Part shown: piece after piece, positions 1 to 11,207 of the stretch
Layout of the letters: each line of letters starts with the position of its first letter
How positions within the stretch are numbered: the first letter of the stretch is position 1
From: Spirochaetaceae bacterium
GTDB lineage: Bacteria; Spirochaetota; Spirochaetia; Treponematales; Breznakiellaceae
NCBI GenBank assembly: GCA_031280035.1
Contig: JAITHJ010000048.1
Span: 1-48,424 of the forward strand
Reading direction: 5' to 3'
DNA length: 48,424 nt
The notes under the pieces: model-generated
The model's database searches: none
What the model was told of the DNA's origin: nothing
Seen by the model: only the letters and a program-made list of their open reading frames with translations
Program-made: the position numbers and the translations under genes

Positions 1-387
1 GCGATAGACTTTGTTACCGAAATAAGCTATGACGCTTCCGGCGATATAGTTCGCATGACGGGATTACCCAGTTACGGCAAAAGAACCATACCGGTCATGC
101 GTCCGGTTGAAGGGTGGGAGCGGTATTACCGCTACACAAAGAATGAGGAGAAAGACGGCATTGTTACTGAAAATACGGATATTGCTTTGTCCCGGGCAAT
201 CATCTTCCGGGATTCATTTTTTACGGCGCTGGAACCGTTTATTTCCACGCTGTTTTCGTCCGCAGAGTACCATGTGCGCTGGTTTACCGAACAGGACAAA
301 CAGGCTATTCTGCAAAACAAACCTGACATTATTATTTGGGAAGTGGTAGAAAGAGCAACGGCGGGGATACGCCATTTACCGTGGTAA
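1..387 (+). CDS. C-terminal part of an SGNH-hydrolase-like / AlgX-AlgJ-like acetyltransferase domain protein (5' truncated by window)
   Basis: Frame of ORF 55..387 is open back to base 1 (AIDFVTEISYDASGDIVRMTG...); FRDSFF and DIIIWEVVER resemble AlgX/DHHW C-termini. Confidence 0.55.
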   Translation, partial: AIDFVTEISYDASGDIVRMTGLPSYGKRTIPVMRPVEGWERYYRYTKNEEKDGIVTENTDIALSRAIIFRDSFFTALEPFISTLFSSAEYHVRWFTEQDKQAILQNKPDIIIWEVVERATAGIRHLPW

Positions 388-493
388 ACCAGAGAACAGG
401 AACAGTACGGTTAAAGCGTAACTGTACAGGGCTTGATTTTCTTGCCGGACGGCGCTACAATTTTACAATATTTTAAATTGAGAGAGGTAGTAT

Positions 494-667
494 ATGGCAC
501 ATCAAATAAAAAAAGAAGCCTGTGTGAACTGTGGTACATGCGATTCAGAGTGTCCGGTGGAGGCTATCACCGAAAAAGACGGCGCGCGCTGGATTGATCC
601 TGGAAAATGTGCGGATTGCGGCACCTGTGTGCCGGCATGCCCGTGCGAAGCCATTGTCCCGGAATAA
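494..667 (+). CDS. 2x[4Fe-4S] ferredoxin, 57 aa (missing from the supplied ORF track)
   Basis: Translation MAHQIKKEACVNCGTCDSECPVEAITEKDGARWIDPGKCADCGTCVPACPCEAIVPE; two CxxCxxCxxxCP motifs; GAGAGG upstream. Confidence 0.95.
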   Translation: MAHQIKKEACVNCGTCDSECPVEAITEKDGARWIDPGKCADCGTCVPACPCEAIVPE

Positions 668-689
668 ATCAGGATTCCATCAAAACAAA

Positions 690-1628
690 TTGACCGGAGT
701 TTTCGCTCTGGTCTTTTTTTTATTGTGCTGTGCGGAAAAACTTGAAGGGGAGGGACTGGAGCGCGCGTTTCCAGTAATTGCCCGCCTTGATCCGCGCGAT
801 TTAATTTTCAGACAATATCTTGATGATGTCGAGGCTGGCCGCCGCGCTGTTTTTTCGCGCTACCCCGCTAAAACCGCTGAAGAAATCACAAAGGAACTGG
901 TAATTTATACATACACTCCCTCCACCGATGACGACCTTATGCTCATTGCAGCGCGCTGTAATATTCCTTACGATACGTTTGCAACATTAAACCGGTGGCC
1001 GTCTTTGTCGGCGTTTTCGCGCTCACTCCCCATAATGATGCCGTCTATTCCGGGAATATTTATCGCACAAAATCCGGCAAGTGATTTGGAACGGCTGATA
1101 TTCTCCAGCAGAAATAACGCCGGCATTTTAATCACGATAAAAATGCCGTCCGGCAATTTTGAACAGTTCTATTTTATTCCCGGCGACAGTTTTACGCCAA
1201 ACGAACGCCATTTCTTTCTCAACCCAGGACTATTCCGGTTCCCGCTGCACTCTTACAGACTGACAAGTTCATTCGGAATGCGGGTAAGTCCGATAAGCGG
1301 AAAAAGAACGATGCACGGCGGACTCGACCTTGCCGCTCCAGCCGGAACGCCGGTCTTTTCCGCCGGTGAAGGAATAATTACAGAAACCGGCAGAAACGCC
1401 GTTTACGGCAAATATGTAGTCATAACTCATAACGGCGGCTGGACAAGCCTCTACGGGCATCTTTCTTCAATAGACGCAGCCTTGCACAGCAAAGTAAAAT
1501 CAGGTACTATAATAGGGAAAGTTGGAAACACCGGACTTTCTACAGGACCGCATCTTCATTTTGAACTGCGGCAAAACGGCAAATTACAAGACCCGGGACG
1601 GCTTTTAAAACGGCGCGATGGCGCGTAA
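690..1628 (+). CDS. Secreted M23-family peptidase with LysM-like N-terminal region; likely TTG start near 690
   Basis: Longest ORF 531..1628 overlaps the ferredoxin, so a start after 667 is more likely; hydrophobic leader LTGVFALVFFLLCC; M23 motifs HGGLDLAAPAGTPV and GPHLHFEL. Confidence 0.85.
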   Translation: MTGVFALVFFLLCCAEKLEGEGLERAFPVIARLDPRDLIFRQYLDDVEAGRRAVFSRYPAKTAEEITKELVIYTYTPSTDDDLMLIAARCNIPYDTFATLNRWPSLSAFSRSLPIMMPSIPGIFIAQNPASDLERLIFSSRNNAGILITIKMPSGNFEQFYFIPGDSFTPNERHFFLNPGLFRFPLHSYRLTSSFGMRVSPISGKRTMHGGLDLAAPAGTPVFSAGEGIITETGRNAVYGKYVVITHNGGWTSLYGHLSSIDAALHSKVKSGTIIGKVGNTGLSTGPHLHFELRQNGKLQDPGRLLKRRDGA

Positions 1629-1650
1629 TTGGAGTTGTTCGGAGCAGTTA

Positions 1651-2694
1651 ATGTATACCATCAAAAATAAAAATTCTGTAACCGGCACTGTGCCGTTCCC
1701 GTGTTTCTTGCAGAACTATTTATTCTTTACCGCGCTTATCCTCATGTTTTTTTTATTCTCAGGAAGAGCGTTAGGGGAAAATATCCGTGTAAATATAATC
1801 GATACCATAGAAATTTCAAAAGAAAGGCCTTCAGGCGCTTCAAATCAAATAGGCTATAATGATTCAGTAATGATCCTTATGGACCGCGATACGCGGTTTC
1901 TGCGCGGAATAGAAATCGAACTTACCGCGCCGCAGCTTTGGCTTGCATATAACGGAAGTCTTGCCGTGTCCCTTTATGCCCTGCATGGCAGAAATTCCGC
2001 AAAAGGACACGTTGATCTTGACGCACGCCAGATACGCATGGATGTTATGGCCAACCGTATACAAACGGTATACCAAATACCGCTGCGTAAAGACAGTAAT
2101 TTGCGAAACACGCCTTATTCCGCTGTGCTTCCTGAAATGCTTTCCGGCGAGTTTCCCGTGCTTCTGCGGATCATGCCGATTATTAAAGATGTCGCTGAAG
2201 ATGTGCAAAATATGAAATTCCATCTCAATGTAAAACCAATTTTTAACAGTGAAGGTTCTGCCCGTATCAATATTCATTATCCTGTTAATTTGCAAAACAA
2301 ACCTTACACAATGCTGATTGACGACATAATTATTGAAAATCCGAATGAAGAACAGCTGCTCAAGGAAGGATCGCATCATCTTATTTTAATCTCAGATTTC
2401 TACCGTAATGAAAGCCGCCGGTTCGTTATCGAACGCGGTAAAACAGTAGAATTAAATATCAATATGCAGGATTTGACGCCGATAATCCTCTTTGAAGCGC
2501 CGAATAACGCGCGGATTTTTCTTGATAATGTCAGATTTACAAACACCGCATCGCCAAAGCCTGTGGAAACAGGCCCCCATGAAATAAAAATTCAGTTAAG
2601 CGATTATACCATCATAAAATCAGTTTATATTCAGAAAGGGAAAACATACCGGATATCATTTACCGTTGATATTATCGTACAAGAAGAAGAATAA
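1651..2694 (+). CDS. Hypothetical secreted/membrane-anchored protein
   Basis: ORF 1618..2694; Met at 1651 precedes a hydrophobic segment (NYLFFTALILMFFLFSGRALG). Confidence 0.6.
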   Translation: MYTIKNKNSVTGTVPFPCFLQNYLFFTALILMFFLFSGRALGENIRVNIIDTIEISKERPSGASNQIGYNDSVMILMDRDTRFLRGIEIELTAPQLWLAYNGSLAVSLYALHGRNSAKGHVDLDARQIRMDVMANRIQTVYQIPLRKDSNLRNTPYSAVLPEMLSGEFPVLLRIMPIIKDVAEDVQNMKFHLNVKPIFNSEGSARINIHYPVNLQNKPYTMLIDDIIIENPNEEQLLKEGSHHLILISDFYRNESRRFVIERGKTVELNINMQDLTPIILFEAPNNARIFLDNVRFTNTASPKPVETGPHEIKIQLSDYTIIKSVYIQKGKTYRISFTVDIIVQEEE

Positions 2695-2752
2695 CCGACG
2701 GCGTACCTTCGCAGGGATTATCATTCATAAAACTAGCGCCCTGTTCGGGACA

Positions 2753-3457
2753 CTAGTAAGCGGCGTATGGAATTATTTCAGTAACACGCAGCCGGAAACT
2801 TGCCTGAGCCGCCCAATTCCCATGAAAAATCCTATAAAGCGGAAATTCCGAAAGCGCAATATATCCGCGAACCATGCGGGGACGGTTCTTCTGTGTTGCA
2901 CGGAGTTCAGCGCGGATAGCTTTTTTAAGAGCGTCTTCCAGCGCAGCTTCTTTTACCATTTTACGGTCTGTTACGCCGTCTTTTCCTTGCAGCGGCGCGA
3001 ATCCCATCGCCTTTATTTTTTTTGTACCGGCGGCGTTCCACGCGGTCATACGGAATTGCTGTTCGCCGGAAAGATTGTAATCACACCACGTATACAGGAC
3101 TTCGTTTTCAACAGAAGCGTTTGTAATTCTAAGCCTGTCGTCTTTCATTTCAATCCTGCCTAATGGCGTTAAACTGATATATTCACTTATTTCACGGACT
3201 CTTTCGCCAGGCTCGTATTCAAATATCCAGCCGTATATCATGCCGGAAAACGCCGTCGCTGAATCCTCCAGCGCCCAAAGATCCGCTGTTTTTTTGTCCA
3301 ATGGAGAAGATATTCCAAGATGAAGCAAATACACAGGTTCAAGCTCGACAGACACTTCGCCCCTGAGTACTTCACGCGGAACGCTTTGCGCGCCGGCTGT
3401 AAATGAAGTGATAATAGCAGTACAGAAAAATACGCAAAAAAACTTGCCGCGCAACAT
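2753..3457 (-). CDS. Hypothetical secreted protein
   Basis: ORF with N-terminal signal-like MLRGKFFCVFFCTAIITSFTAGAQS. Confidence 0.6.
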   Translation of the reverse strand: MLRGKFFCVFFCTAIITSFTAGAQSVPREVLRGEVSVELEPVYLLHLGISSPLDKKTADLWALEDSATAFSGMIYGWIFEYEPGERVREISEYISLTPLGRIEMKDDRLRITNASVENEVLYTWCDYNLSGEQQFRMTAWNAAGTKKIKAMGFAPLQGKDGVTDRKMVKEAALEDALKKAIRAELRATQKNRPRMVRGYIALSEFPLYRIFHGNWAAQASFRLRVTEIIPYAAY

Positions 3458-3586
3458 ATTTTTATTATCGGATTTTTTGACGGCCAGCGCTGTATTAATT
3501 ACCGTTCACACTGGATAGCGCATCTTAAACCCGCCGCCTAATGAATATATACAATGTAAAAGCTCAACAAAAACACCCATAAAATG

Positions 3587-4411
3587 CTAGAACCGCCATT
3601 TTGTAACAAGCGCGTCAAAAAGAATGCCTATACCAAGCATTGCTGTCCAAACGGAAAATCCGTAGAGTGTTTTGTGGCGTATGATATTTAGCATAAATTT
3701 CACCGACAAAAAGCCTGTTATGGCGGCGGTAAACGTACCTGCAATTACCGGCGGCCATTCGATAACCATAGATAAATTACCCTCGTGAAACAAGTCTTTC
3801 AGCTGAAGCAGCAACGCGCCCAAAACAGCTGGAATAGCAAGCAAAAATGAAAATTTTGTAGCAAATTCACGATCAATTTTCAGCCCAAGCGCGCCGGATA
3901 TCGTAAATCCAGACCTGGAAATACCTGGTAAAATGCCAATCCCCTGCATAAAACCAATAAAAAGCGCGTCCTTCCAGTTAAAATCATCTTTATTTCGTAT
4001 TATTCCGCCACGCCGTGATAATTTTTCTGAAATAAAAAGCGCGGAGGAGGTTATCAAAAAAGCGCAGCCCAAAAAAATGCTGGATGTCATCGCGTTCTCT
4101 AAAATAGACTGTCCCGTTTCAGAGACAGTTTTTTGCAATACAAATGCAAATACTGTTGTAACCGCTGTAGCAAGGATCAGAAATCCTGTAAGCTTTTGTA
4201 TGGGATGACAAAGAATTTTCCAAATATCAGTCCAAAGGACAACCAGAGCCGCCAAAAGAGTCCCTCCATGCAAAAATGTATCAAATAACAACGCAGGTTC
4301 ATCAATACCCAGTACCTTTTGCGCAATGGAAAGATGGCCTGAACTGCTCACCGGAAGGAATTCAGTAAATCCTTGAAGCGCGCCAAGAAAAATCGATTGT
4401 CCTATATTCAT
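3587..4411 (-). CDS. uppP: Undecaprenyl-diphosphatase (BacA/UppP)
   Basis: ALQGFTEFLPVSSSGHL and PGISRSGFTI motifs. Confidence 0.95.
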   Translation of the reverse strand: MNIGQSIFLGALQGFTEFLPVSSSGHLSIAQKVLGIDEPALLFDTFLHGGTLLAALVVLWTDIWKILCHPIQKLTGFLILATAVTTVFAFVLQKTVSETGQSILENAMTSSIFLGCAFLITSSALFISEKLSRRGGIIRNKDDFNWKDALFIGFMQGIGILPGISRSGFTISGALGLKIDREFATKFSFLLAIPAVLGALLLQLKDLFHEGNLSMVIEWPPVIAGTFTAAITGFLSVKFMLNIIRHKTLYGFSVWTAMLGIGILFDALVTKWRF

Positions 4412-6450
4412 ATTTTACCTTTAGAATTTATCGAATTAAAATGCTGCTGTAATTTTGACGTTATATGTTTTATCTGTGCATTACACTCATTTATATCAAA
4501 AAACCCGCTGTTAAAATTTTCTCCTAAATGCATTCTGGCTGTTTTGCGCTCCTCTTTGTTGTGAGAATTAAATGAAGTGATAAATCTTCGAAATCGCAGA
4601 GGGCCTTCAAGCTTCTCCGGCGGCGCGGCGCTTTCACCCGCAACGCAGCGTATACTCTCATTTTTTCCGGCGTTGTAAGCAGCAAGAATTATTATTTTTA
4701 TTGTCCAGCACATTCCGTATTCATAAGCGACTTCCGAAAATCCGTTTCCTGCTAAATCCGCTATGGTAAGATGTCTTTTGATACAATTGTTTTTATCAAG
4801 GAAATCGGCGTTCGCCCTGTATTCAAAAACAAAACGGTGCGCGTAAATTCCCGTCCAGCCGAAAAGCGCCTGAATTAATTTATGCAAATCAAGAAGCTGA
4901 ATCGTTTGCGGAAGCACCATACGCCGCCAGACATCAGTTCCGCCTATGCCGATCTGCACAGTGCGCCACACAAAATCCGGTTCAGCGTCATGCTTAACAA
5001 GCGTAATATTACTGTATCTATAATTATCAAGCGATTTTTCTATCATTTCTTTAATTTCCTCGTAAGTATCAATCATACTATCAAGGGAATTTTCAATAGC
5101 GGTAATATCATACTCAAAACTTTCATCGTCACTTATAAGATCTTCCAATAATGTAGCAGCGTGGTTTTGGATTTGCGATAATACGGTAAATGCGTGTTTA
5201 GGAAGCCATGTATGATTTATATCGCCTTTTCGAATTCGAGCAGCAAGATCTATTACAGCCGTATGAAGTTCGGCCACGCGCTGGCGGAGCGGGCCTGTTT
5301 TCTTGTCTGTAAAAACCGAATAATTATCTTTGAACTCCTGAAATGTCTCTACAACATAAGATACCAGCACTTCAAGATTCCAACTGCGCATTCTTATCGA
5401 AGGCGGCACGATTCTATCAACAATTGCTGATACCTCCGTGTCCTTACGAAAAAGCGCATCATAAACATACGACTGTATCACATATTCAGAAATCGGAATA
5501 TCGTTGTGTAATAAAATTTTCTCAATAGGCGTCTGGTCGCTCTGGGTCTGAATACCTTCAAGTTTGGTAAAATCAGGAATTTCTTTTCCCGCAAACCAAA
5601 ATCTTGATTCAATTCCAAAAGGAACCGTTTCTATTTTATCGGTTTTTTCATAAAGAAATGACTCCAATGAATACGCCGGAACAGTACGCATCCTTATCCC
5701 GCCGTAAAAAAACGCCCACGCGACTTGTTCTTCAATAGTACAATTTGGGCCAACTTTCTCAAAAGACATTCTAAACCCGCTTTCAGCTATTGTAAACCAT
5801 TTTACCAGTTCATCCTTATCCCACCTGGAGGCCGGGATATGTTCAACTTCAAATACGGAATTTCGCCAATCAATAAGCGTAAGAACAAGATTGTCGCCGG
5901 GTACAAAGAGCGATTCCCGGTAGAAAGACCGCATATCAAATGTTTTTATTGAAACTTCCAGCGGTTCTTCGTAAGGATCGGCGTTATAAGCCGCCTCGTT
6001 CTGGGGACTTTCCCGCGCAATAAGCTGAGGCGAAAATTCATCGCCAAATATCGAATAGTACGGGTAGAGATCATCAGGGGATGCCTCTGTATCTATAAAA
6101 GGAATTTCTTTACCTTTCCAAAGACACGTATATTCCTTCTGCATTCTAATAGGGCTTGCAAACGGAATAAATCTATGACCTGGAATTAGAATGCCATTGA
6201 CAAGCTCGTCTTTTGTTGGGTTTATAACAAATTTTGAACCTGTAAAACAACCCGCTCTCGTTATCCAGCGATTTGAGCCGATATTAAAGGCAAGCCGATT
6301 TTCCTTAATGAGACGAGATATTTCTGCGGAAAGCCGGCCAAAATTTGAGCTGTCTTGAGCGCGTACAGTTGCCGTAACGTCTTTCAGCAAAAACGGTTCA
6401 CGCCGCTCAAGTAAATATTCATAAAGCGCATCTTCTTGAACTTGTGTCAT
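4408..6450 (-). CDS. Large protein with plasmid pRiA4b ORF-3-like domain
   Basis: C-terminal IQLLDLHKLIQALFGWTGIYAHRFVF resembles pRiA4b ORF-3 family; overlaps uppP start by 4 nt. Confidence 0.65.
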   Translation of the reverse strand: MTQVQEDALYEYLLERREPFLLKDVTATVRAQDSSNFGRLSAEISRLIKENRLAFNIGSNRWITRAGCFTGSKFVINPTKDELVNGILIPGHRFIPFASPIRMQKEYTCLWKGKEIPFIDTEASPDDLYPYYSIFGDEFSPQLIARESPQNEAAYNADPYEEPLEVSIKTFDMRSFYRESLFVPGDNLVLTLIDWRNSVFEVEHIPASRWDKDELVKWFTIAESGFRMSFEKVGPNCTIEEQVAWAFFYGGIRMRTVPAYSLESFLYEKTDKIETVPFGIESRFWFAGKEIPDFTKLEGIQTQSDQTPIEKILLHNDIPISEYVIQSYVYDALFRKDTEVSAIVDRIVPPSIRMRSWNLEVLVSYVVETFQEFKDNYSVFTDKKTGPLRQRVAELHTAVIDLAARIRKGDINHTWLPKHAFTVLSQIQNHAATLLEDLISDDESFEYDITAIENSLDSMIDTYEEIKEMIEKSLDNYRYSNITLVKHDAEPDFVWRTVQIGIGGTDVWRRMVLPQTIQLLDLHKLIQALFGWTGIYAHRFVFEYRANADFLDKNNCIKRHLTIADLAGNGFSEVAYEYGMCWTIKIIILAAYNAGKNESIRCVAGESAAPPEKLEGPLRFRRFITSFNSHNKEERKTARMHLGENFNSGFFDINECNAQIKHITSKLQQHFNSINSKGKI

Positions 6451-6614
6451 TTATTTTACACAGCCGGATAAGCCGGTCCGCCTCCGCATTTTATAAGTAA
6501 AGTACCATGCAAGGCGGAGAGAAATTCTCTTTTAACCTGCTCTGCACGAATATAGCATATCAAATATTTACTTTCAAGGCTCTGCTTTATAGACAGCAAA
6601 TACAAACATCCGAC

Positions 6615-6643
6615 TTGACTTTTCGCCGCTTTCCTGATAACAT
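6615..6643 (+). promoter_or_regulatory. Candidate sigma-70 promoter upstream of fchA-folD
   Basis: TTGACT - 17 nt - TAACAT. Confidence 0.4.
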
Positions 6644-6750
6644 CACATAATAAAGCGTGTCTTAAAAATTCAGCATTTTATCCGTACCGGCTAACCGCGG
6701 GAATAAAACGGTGTATAGATGCGCTCAATTTTAAAAACAAGGTGGATATT

Positions 6751-7383
6751 ATGAGCATTTCTATAAAAACAATTCCGGATTTTGTACAGATTCTGGCAAG
6801 TAAAACGCCTGTACCAGGCGGCGGCGGCGCATCAGCCCTTGTTGGGGCAATAGGAACGGCGCTTGGCAACATGGTTGGCTCGCTTACCGTAGGAAAGAAA
6901 AAGTACGCTGAGGTTGAAGTTTCTATAATCCAGCTTCAAAAATCCGCTTCAAAACTTCAAGACGACTTATTAAGTCTAATAGATAAGGATGCTGAAGATT
7001 TTGAACCGCTTTCAAAAGCGTATGGACTTCCTTCCAATACGGAAGAAGAAAAAGCGGAAAAAGCAAAAATTATGGAAAAATGCTTAAAAGACGCATGCGC
7101 CACCCCATTTGAAATTATGAAAAAATGCGCGGAAAGCATTAAACTCTGTGAGGAATTTGCGGCAAAAGGCAGCAAACTTGCCGTAAGCGATGCCGGAGCG
7201 GGCGTTATTCTTTGTAAGTCCGCGCTTATGGCAGCGTCTCTTAATGTCTATATCAATACAAAGGCAATGACAGACCGCGCCTACGCGAATAAACTGAATG
7301 AAGAAGCGGATGCGCTACTTGCGGAGTATGAAGCCGCCGCTGACAGCGTGTTTTCCAAGGTGAAATCCAGTTTACGGGGATAA
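6751..7383 (+). CDS. fchA: Formimidoyl-THF cyclodeaminase / cyclohydrolase family protein
   Basis: SKTPVPGGGGASALVGAIGTALGNMV motif; ATG at 6751 preceded by AAGGTGG; upstream of folD. Confidence 0.85.
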   Translation: MSISIKTIPDFVQILASKTPVPGGGGASALVGAIGTALGNMVGSLTVGKKKYAEVEVSIIQLQKSASKLQDDLLSLIDKDAEDFEPLSKAYGLPSNTEEEKAEKAKIMEKCLKDACATPFEIMKKCAESIKLCEEFAAKGSKLAVSDAGAGVILCKSALMAASLNVYINTKAMTDRAYANKLNEEADALLAEYEAAADSVFSKVKSSLRG

Positions 7384-7428
7384 TCGTAATAAAAAAACAA
7401 ATCAATAAATAAATTTCAGGAGAAAATT

Positions 7429-8289
7429 ATGGGTCTTTTAAGTGGGAAAAATGTAGCGGAAGCTCTTAAAGAGCAAATGAAGAGGGATGTTGCGGCGCTC
7501 AAAGCCAAAGGCGTTACTCCAGTTCTTGGTATTATCAGAATGGGAGAAGAACCCAATGATATTTCTTATGAAAAAGGCGCGACAAAAACGTGTGAAAGCG
7601 TAGACGCCGGAGTTAAAGTCTTTGCTATGCCAAGAGACGCTTCTCAGGACGAACTTCTCAAAATAATAAAACAGGTAAACGAGGATAACAGCGTTCACGG
7701 AGTTCTCCTCTTTCGCCCGCTGCCAAAACAGATTGATGATAACGCGGCGCGCGGCGCATTACTGCCATGCAAGGATATGGACGGCATAACAGACGGCTCC
7801 ATGTCAGGCATATACTCCGATTCCGGAGCTGGTTTTCCGCCATGCACGGCTGAATCAGTTATAAAAATTCTTGATTATTATAAAATTGATGTTGCAGGAA
7901 AAGATGTAGTTGTACTGGGCCGCTCGACGGTTATCGGTAAACCCGTATCGATGCTCCTTCTAAAAAAGAACGGTACTGTTACGATTTGCCACTCAAAAAC
8001 AACAGATATGCAAAAGAAAGTTCAGGCCGCTGATATAGTTGTTGTAGCAATGGGTAGAGCGTGGTCCGTCGGCAAAGAGTGCTTTAGGGCAGGACAGTAC
8101 GTTATTGACGTAGGAGTGAACGCAAAACCCAATGGAGAAAAAGGCACCTGCGGCGATGTCCGTACCGAAGAAGTAGAACCTATTGTTGCGGGAATTACTC
8201 CTGTACCGGGCGGCGTTGGTTCTGTTACCAGTGCAAACCTTGTTTGTCATGTGATTGAAGCGGCAAAAAAAGCCGCAGGACTCATCTAA
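7429..8289 (+). CDS. folD: Bifunctional methylene-THF dehydrogenase / methenyl-THF cyclohydrolase
   Basis: VVVLGRSTVIGKPVSMLLL and PVPGGVGSVTSANL motifs. Confidence 0.95.
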   Translation: MGLLSGKNVAEALKEQMKRDVAALKAKGVTPVLGIIRMGEEPNDISYEKGATKTCESVDAGVKVFAMPRDASQDELLKIIKQVNEDNSVHGVLLFRPLPKQIDDNAARGALLPCKDMDGITDGSMSGIYSDSGAGFPPCTAESVIKILDYYKIDVAGKDVVVLGRSTVIGKPVSMLLLKKNGTVTICHSKTTDMQKKVQAADIVVVAMGRAWSVGKECFRAGQYVIDVGVNAKPNGEKGTCGDVRTEEVEPIVAGITPVPGGVGSVTSANLVCHVIEAAKKAAGLI

Positions 8290-9678
<1,389 letters not shown>

Positions 9679-9689
9679 GGCGCAGTTTT

Positions 9690-10124
9690 ATGGCAACATT
9701 CAAACTTGAGGTCTTTACTCCTTACCGGCTTTTTTTTTCATCAGAGGTTGAGGCAATAACCCTCCAGCTTGCTGACGGTGAAGCTGGAATATATGCCGGA
9801 CACAGCTTTTTTACAGCGCCTTTTAAAACATGTATTCTTCGTATCCGGGAAATTTCAGACGGATGGAAAGAGGCGTTTATAACCAACGGAATTATCGAAG
9901 TAAAACGTTATAAAACGGTGCTGCTCGCCGATGCCGCTGAATGGCCGTGGGAAATTGACAAGGAGCGCGCGCTGTCGGCAAAGAACGATGCCGAATCGGT
10001 GTTGATAAATACATCATTTAAATTTGAACATAGAACGGCAAAAGAAAAACTTATCCGGGCGCAAACGCGCTTGAATGTAATTAACCATGCTTCACCGGAT
10101 GTATTATCCTCCGGCGCCGGTTAA
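9690..10124 (+). CDS. atpC: F1 ATP synthase epsilon subunit
   Basis: Directly after atpD; LADGEAGIYAGHSFF pattern; length 144 aa. Confidence 0.85.
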   Translation: MATFKLEVFTPYRLFFSSEVEAITLQLADGEAGIYAGHSFFTAPFKTCILRIREISDGWKEAFITNGIIEVKRYKTVLLADAAEWPWEIDKERALSAKNDAESVLINTSFKFEHRTAKEKLIRAQTRLNVINHASPDVLSSGAG

Positions 10125-10600
10125 TTACCAAGCTTTTCAAGAACATTCAGTATATCGCCTTGAGCCACGCCGGATTTATCAAACCAGCCAAGAGGCACCT
10201 CAAGTGCATATCGTAAAGGACGGCGGGATTGTACCGGAGAAAGATCTTTTGGTTTCATGTCATGTATTTCCATTATAACGCCGTCTTTATTTATATATGC
10301 TATTGAAAGCGGAATGAGCGTATTTTTCATCCAGAAAGAAAGCGTACTGTCATCATCAAATACAAATAACATACCGCTGCCATCAGCAAGCGATTTACGA
10401 AACATCAGACCCGATGCTCTTTCATCAGTTGTTCTGGCAATTTCAGCGTTTATACCAATATTTTTTCCATCGTGTGTTCCGATTATAAATTCTTTTGTTT
10501 CAAGTTTAGGCTGCGCTCTTTCATCTTCAGAAGGACATGATACAAAAAACAAAAAGGTAAAAGCACAAAATAAAAATTGAGCAACAGGCCTAGAAGTCAT
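10121..10600 (-). CDS. DUF192 family lipoprotein
   Basis: RASGLMFRKSLADGSGMLFVFDDDSTLSFWMKNTLIPLSIAYI typical of DUF192; lipobox-like FVSC. Confidence 0.85.
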   Translation of the reverse strand: MTSRPVAQFLFCAFTFLFFVSCPSEDERAQPKLETKEFIIGTHDGKNIGINAEIARTTDERASGLMFRKSLADGSGMLFVFDDDSTLSFWMKNTLIPLSIAYINKDGVIMEIHDMKPKDLSPVQSRRPLRYALEVPLGWFDKSGVAQGDILNVLEKLGN

Positions 10601-11180
10601 CTAAAAATTCTTCCCGCAACTCTGCCGAACGGGAGCGCACCACACGCGAATCATCAACAAGTGCATCAAAAACCTGTTTATCAATATACTTGACCGTCAA
10701 CGGACGTTCAATTGATATTCTTACGTTATCTTGTTCCCAAACAGCTTCTTTTGGACTAAGAACCTGCGGCTGTCCATATTTTTCAACAAATGCCGTAAAT
10801 ACTGAATAATGATCTATCATTCCGGTGTTCATTGTAAAAGCCATAATAAAAATGGCGCTGTCTTTTAGCTGAAAAAAAGCCCGTTTTATAAAACTAGTTC
10901 CCGCGCTCTCTACAAGATTCTGATCTGATACCGGTAAATATGAAACATCGCGGTCGCCGCGAAATGCAAAATAACTGTCTTTTGTTAATGAAGTCTTCAA
11001 ATCTTCAAGATTCATACCCAAAGAAAATTCACGAAATGTCGTCGGAAGCGGAGTTTTTTCATCTGAAGATTCCGCAGCCTGTGCAATAAGATTTAAATTC
11101 GATATAACAAAAAGGAACACTATTACGGCATATTTCTTCATCATCTGTTCAAATATCGGTAAAACCAGCGTCTTTATCAA
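10590..11180 (-). CDS. Hypothetical secreted protein
   Basis: ORF with signal-like N-terminus from internal Met; adjacent to DUF192 gene. Confidence 0.55.
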   Translation of the reverse strand: MIKTLVLPIFEQMMKKYAVIVFLFVISNLNLIAQAAESSDEKTPLPTTFREFSLGMNLEDLKTSLTKDSYFAFRGDRDVSYLPVSDQNLVESAGTSFIKRAFFQLKDSAIFIMAFTMNTGMIDHYSVFTAFVEKYGQPQVLSPKEAVWEQDNVRISIERPLTVKYIDKQVFDALVDDSRVVRSRSAELREEFLDDF

Positions 11181-11207
11181 TACAAATATTATTTATATAA
11201 TACGGCT

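Noticed and set aside
1864-2379. 171-aa antisense ORF
   Set aside because: Fully antisense to the 1651..2694 gene; shadow ORF without domain features.
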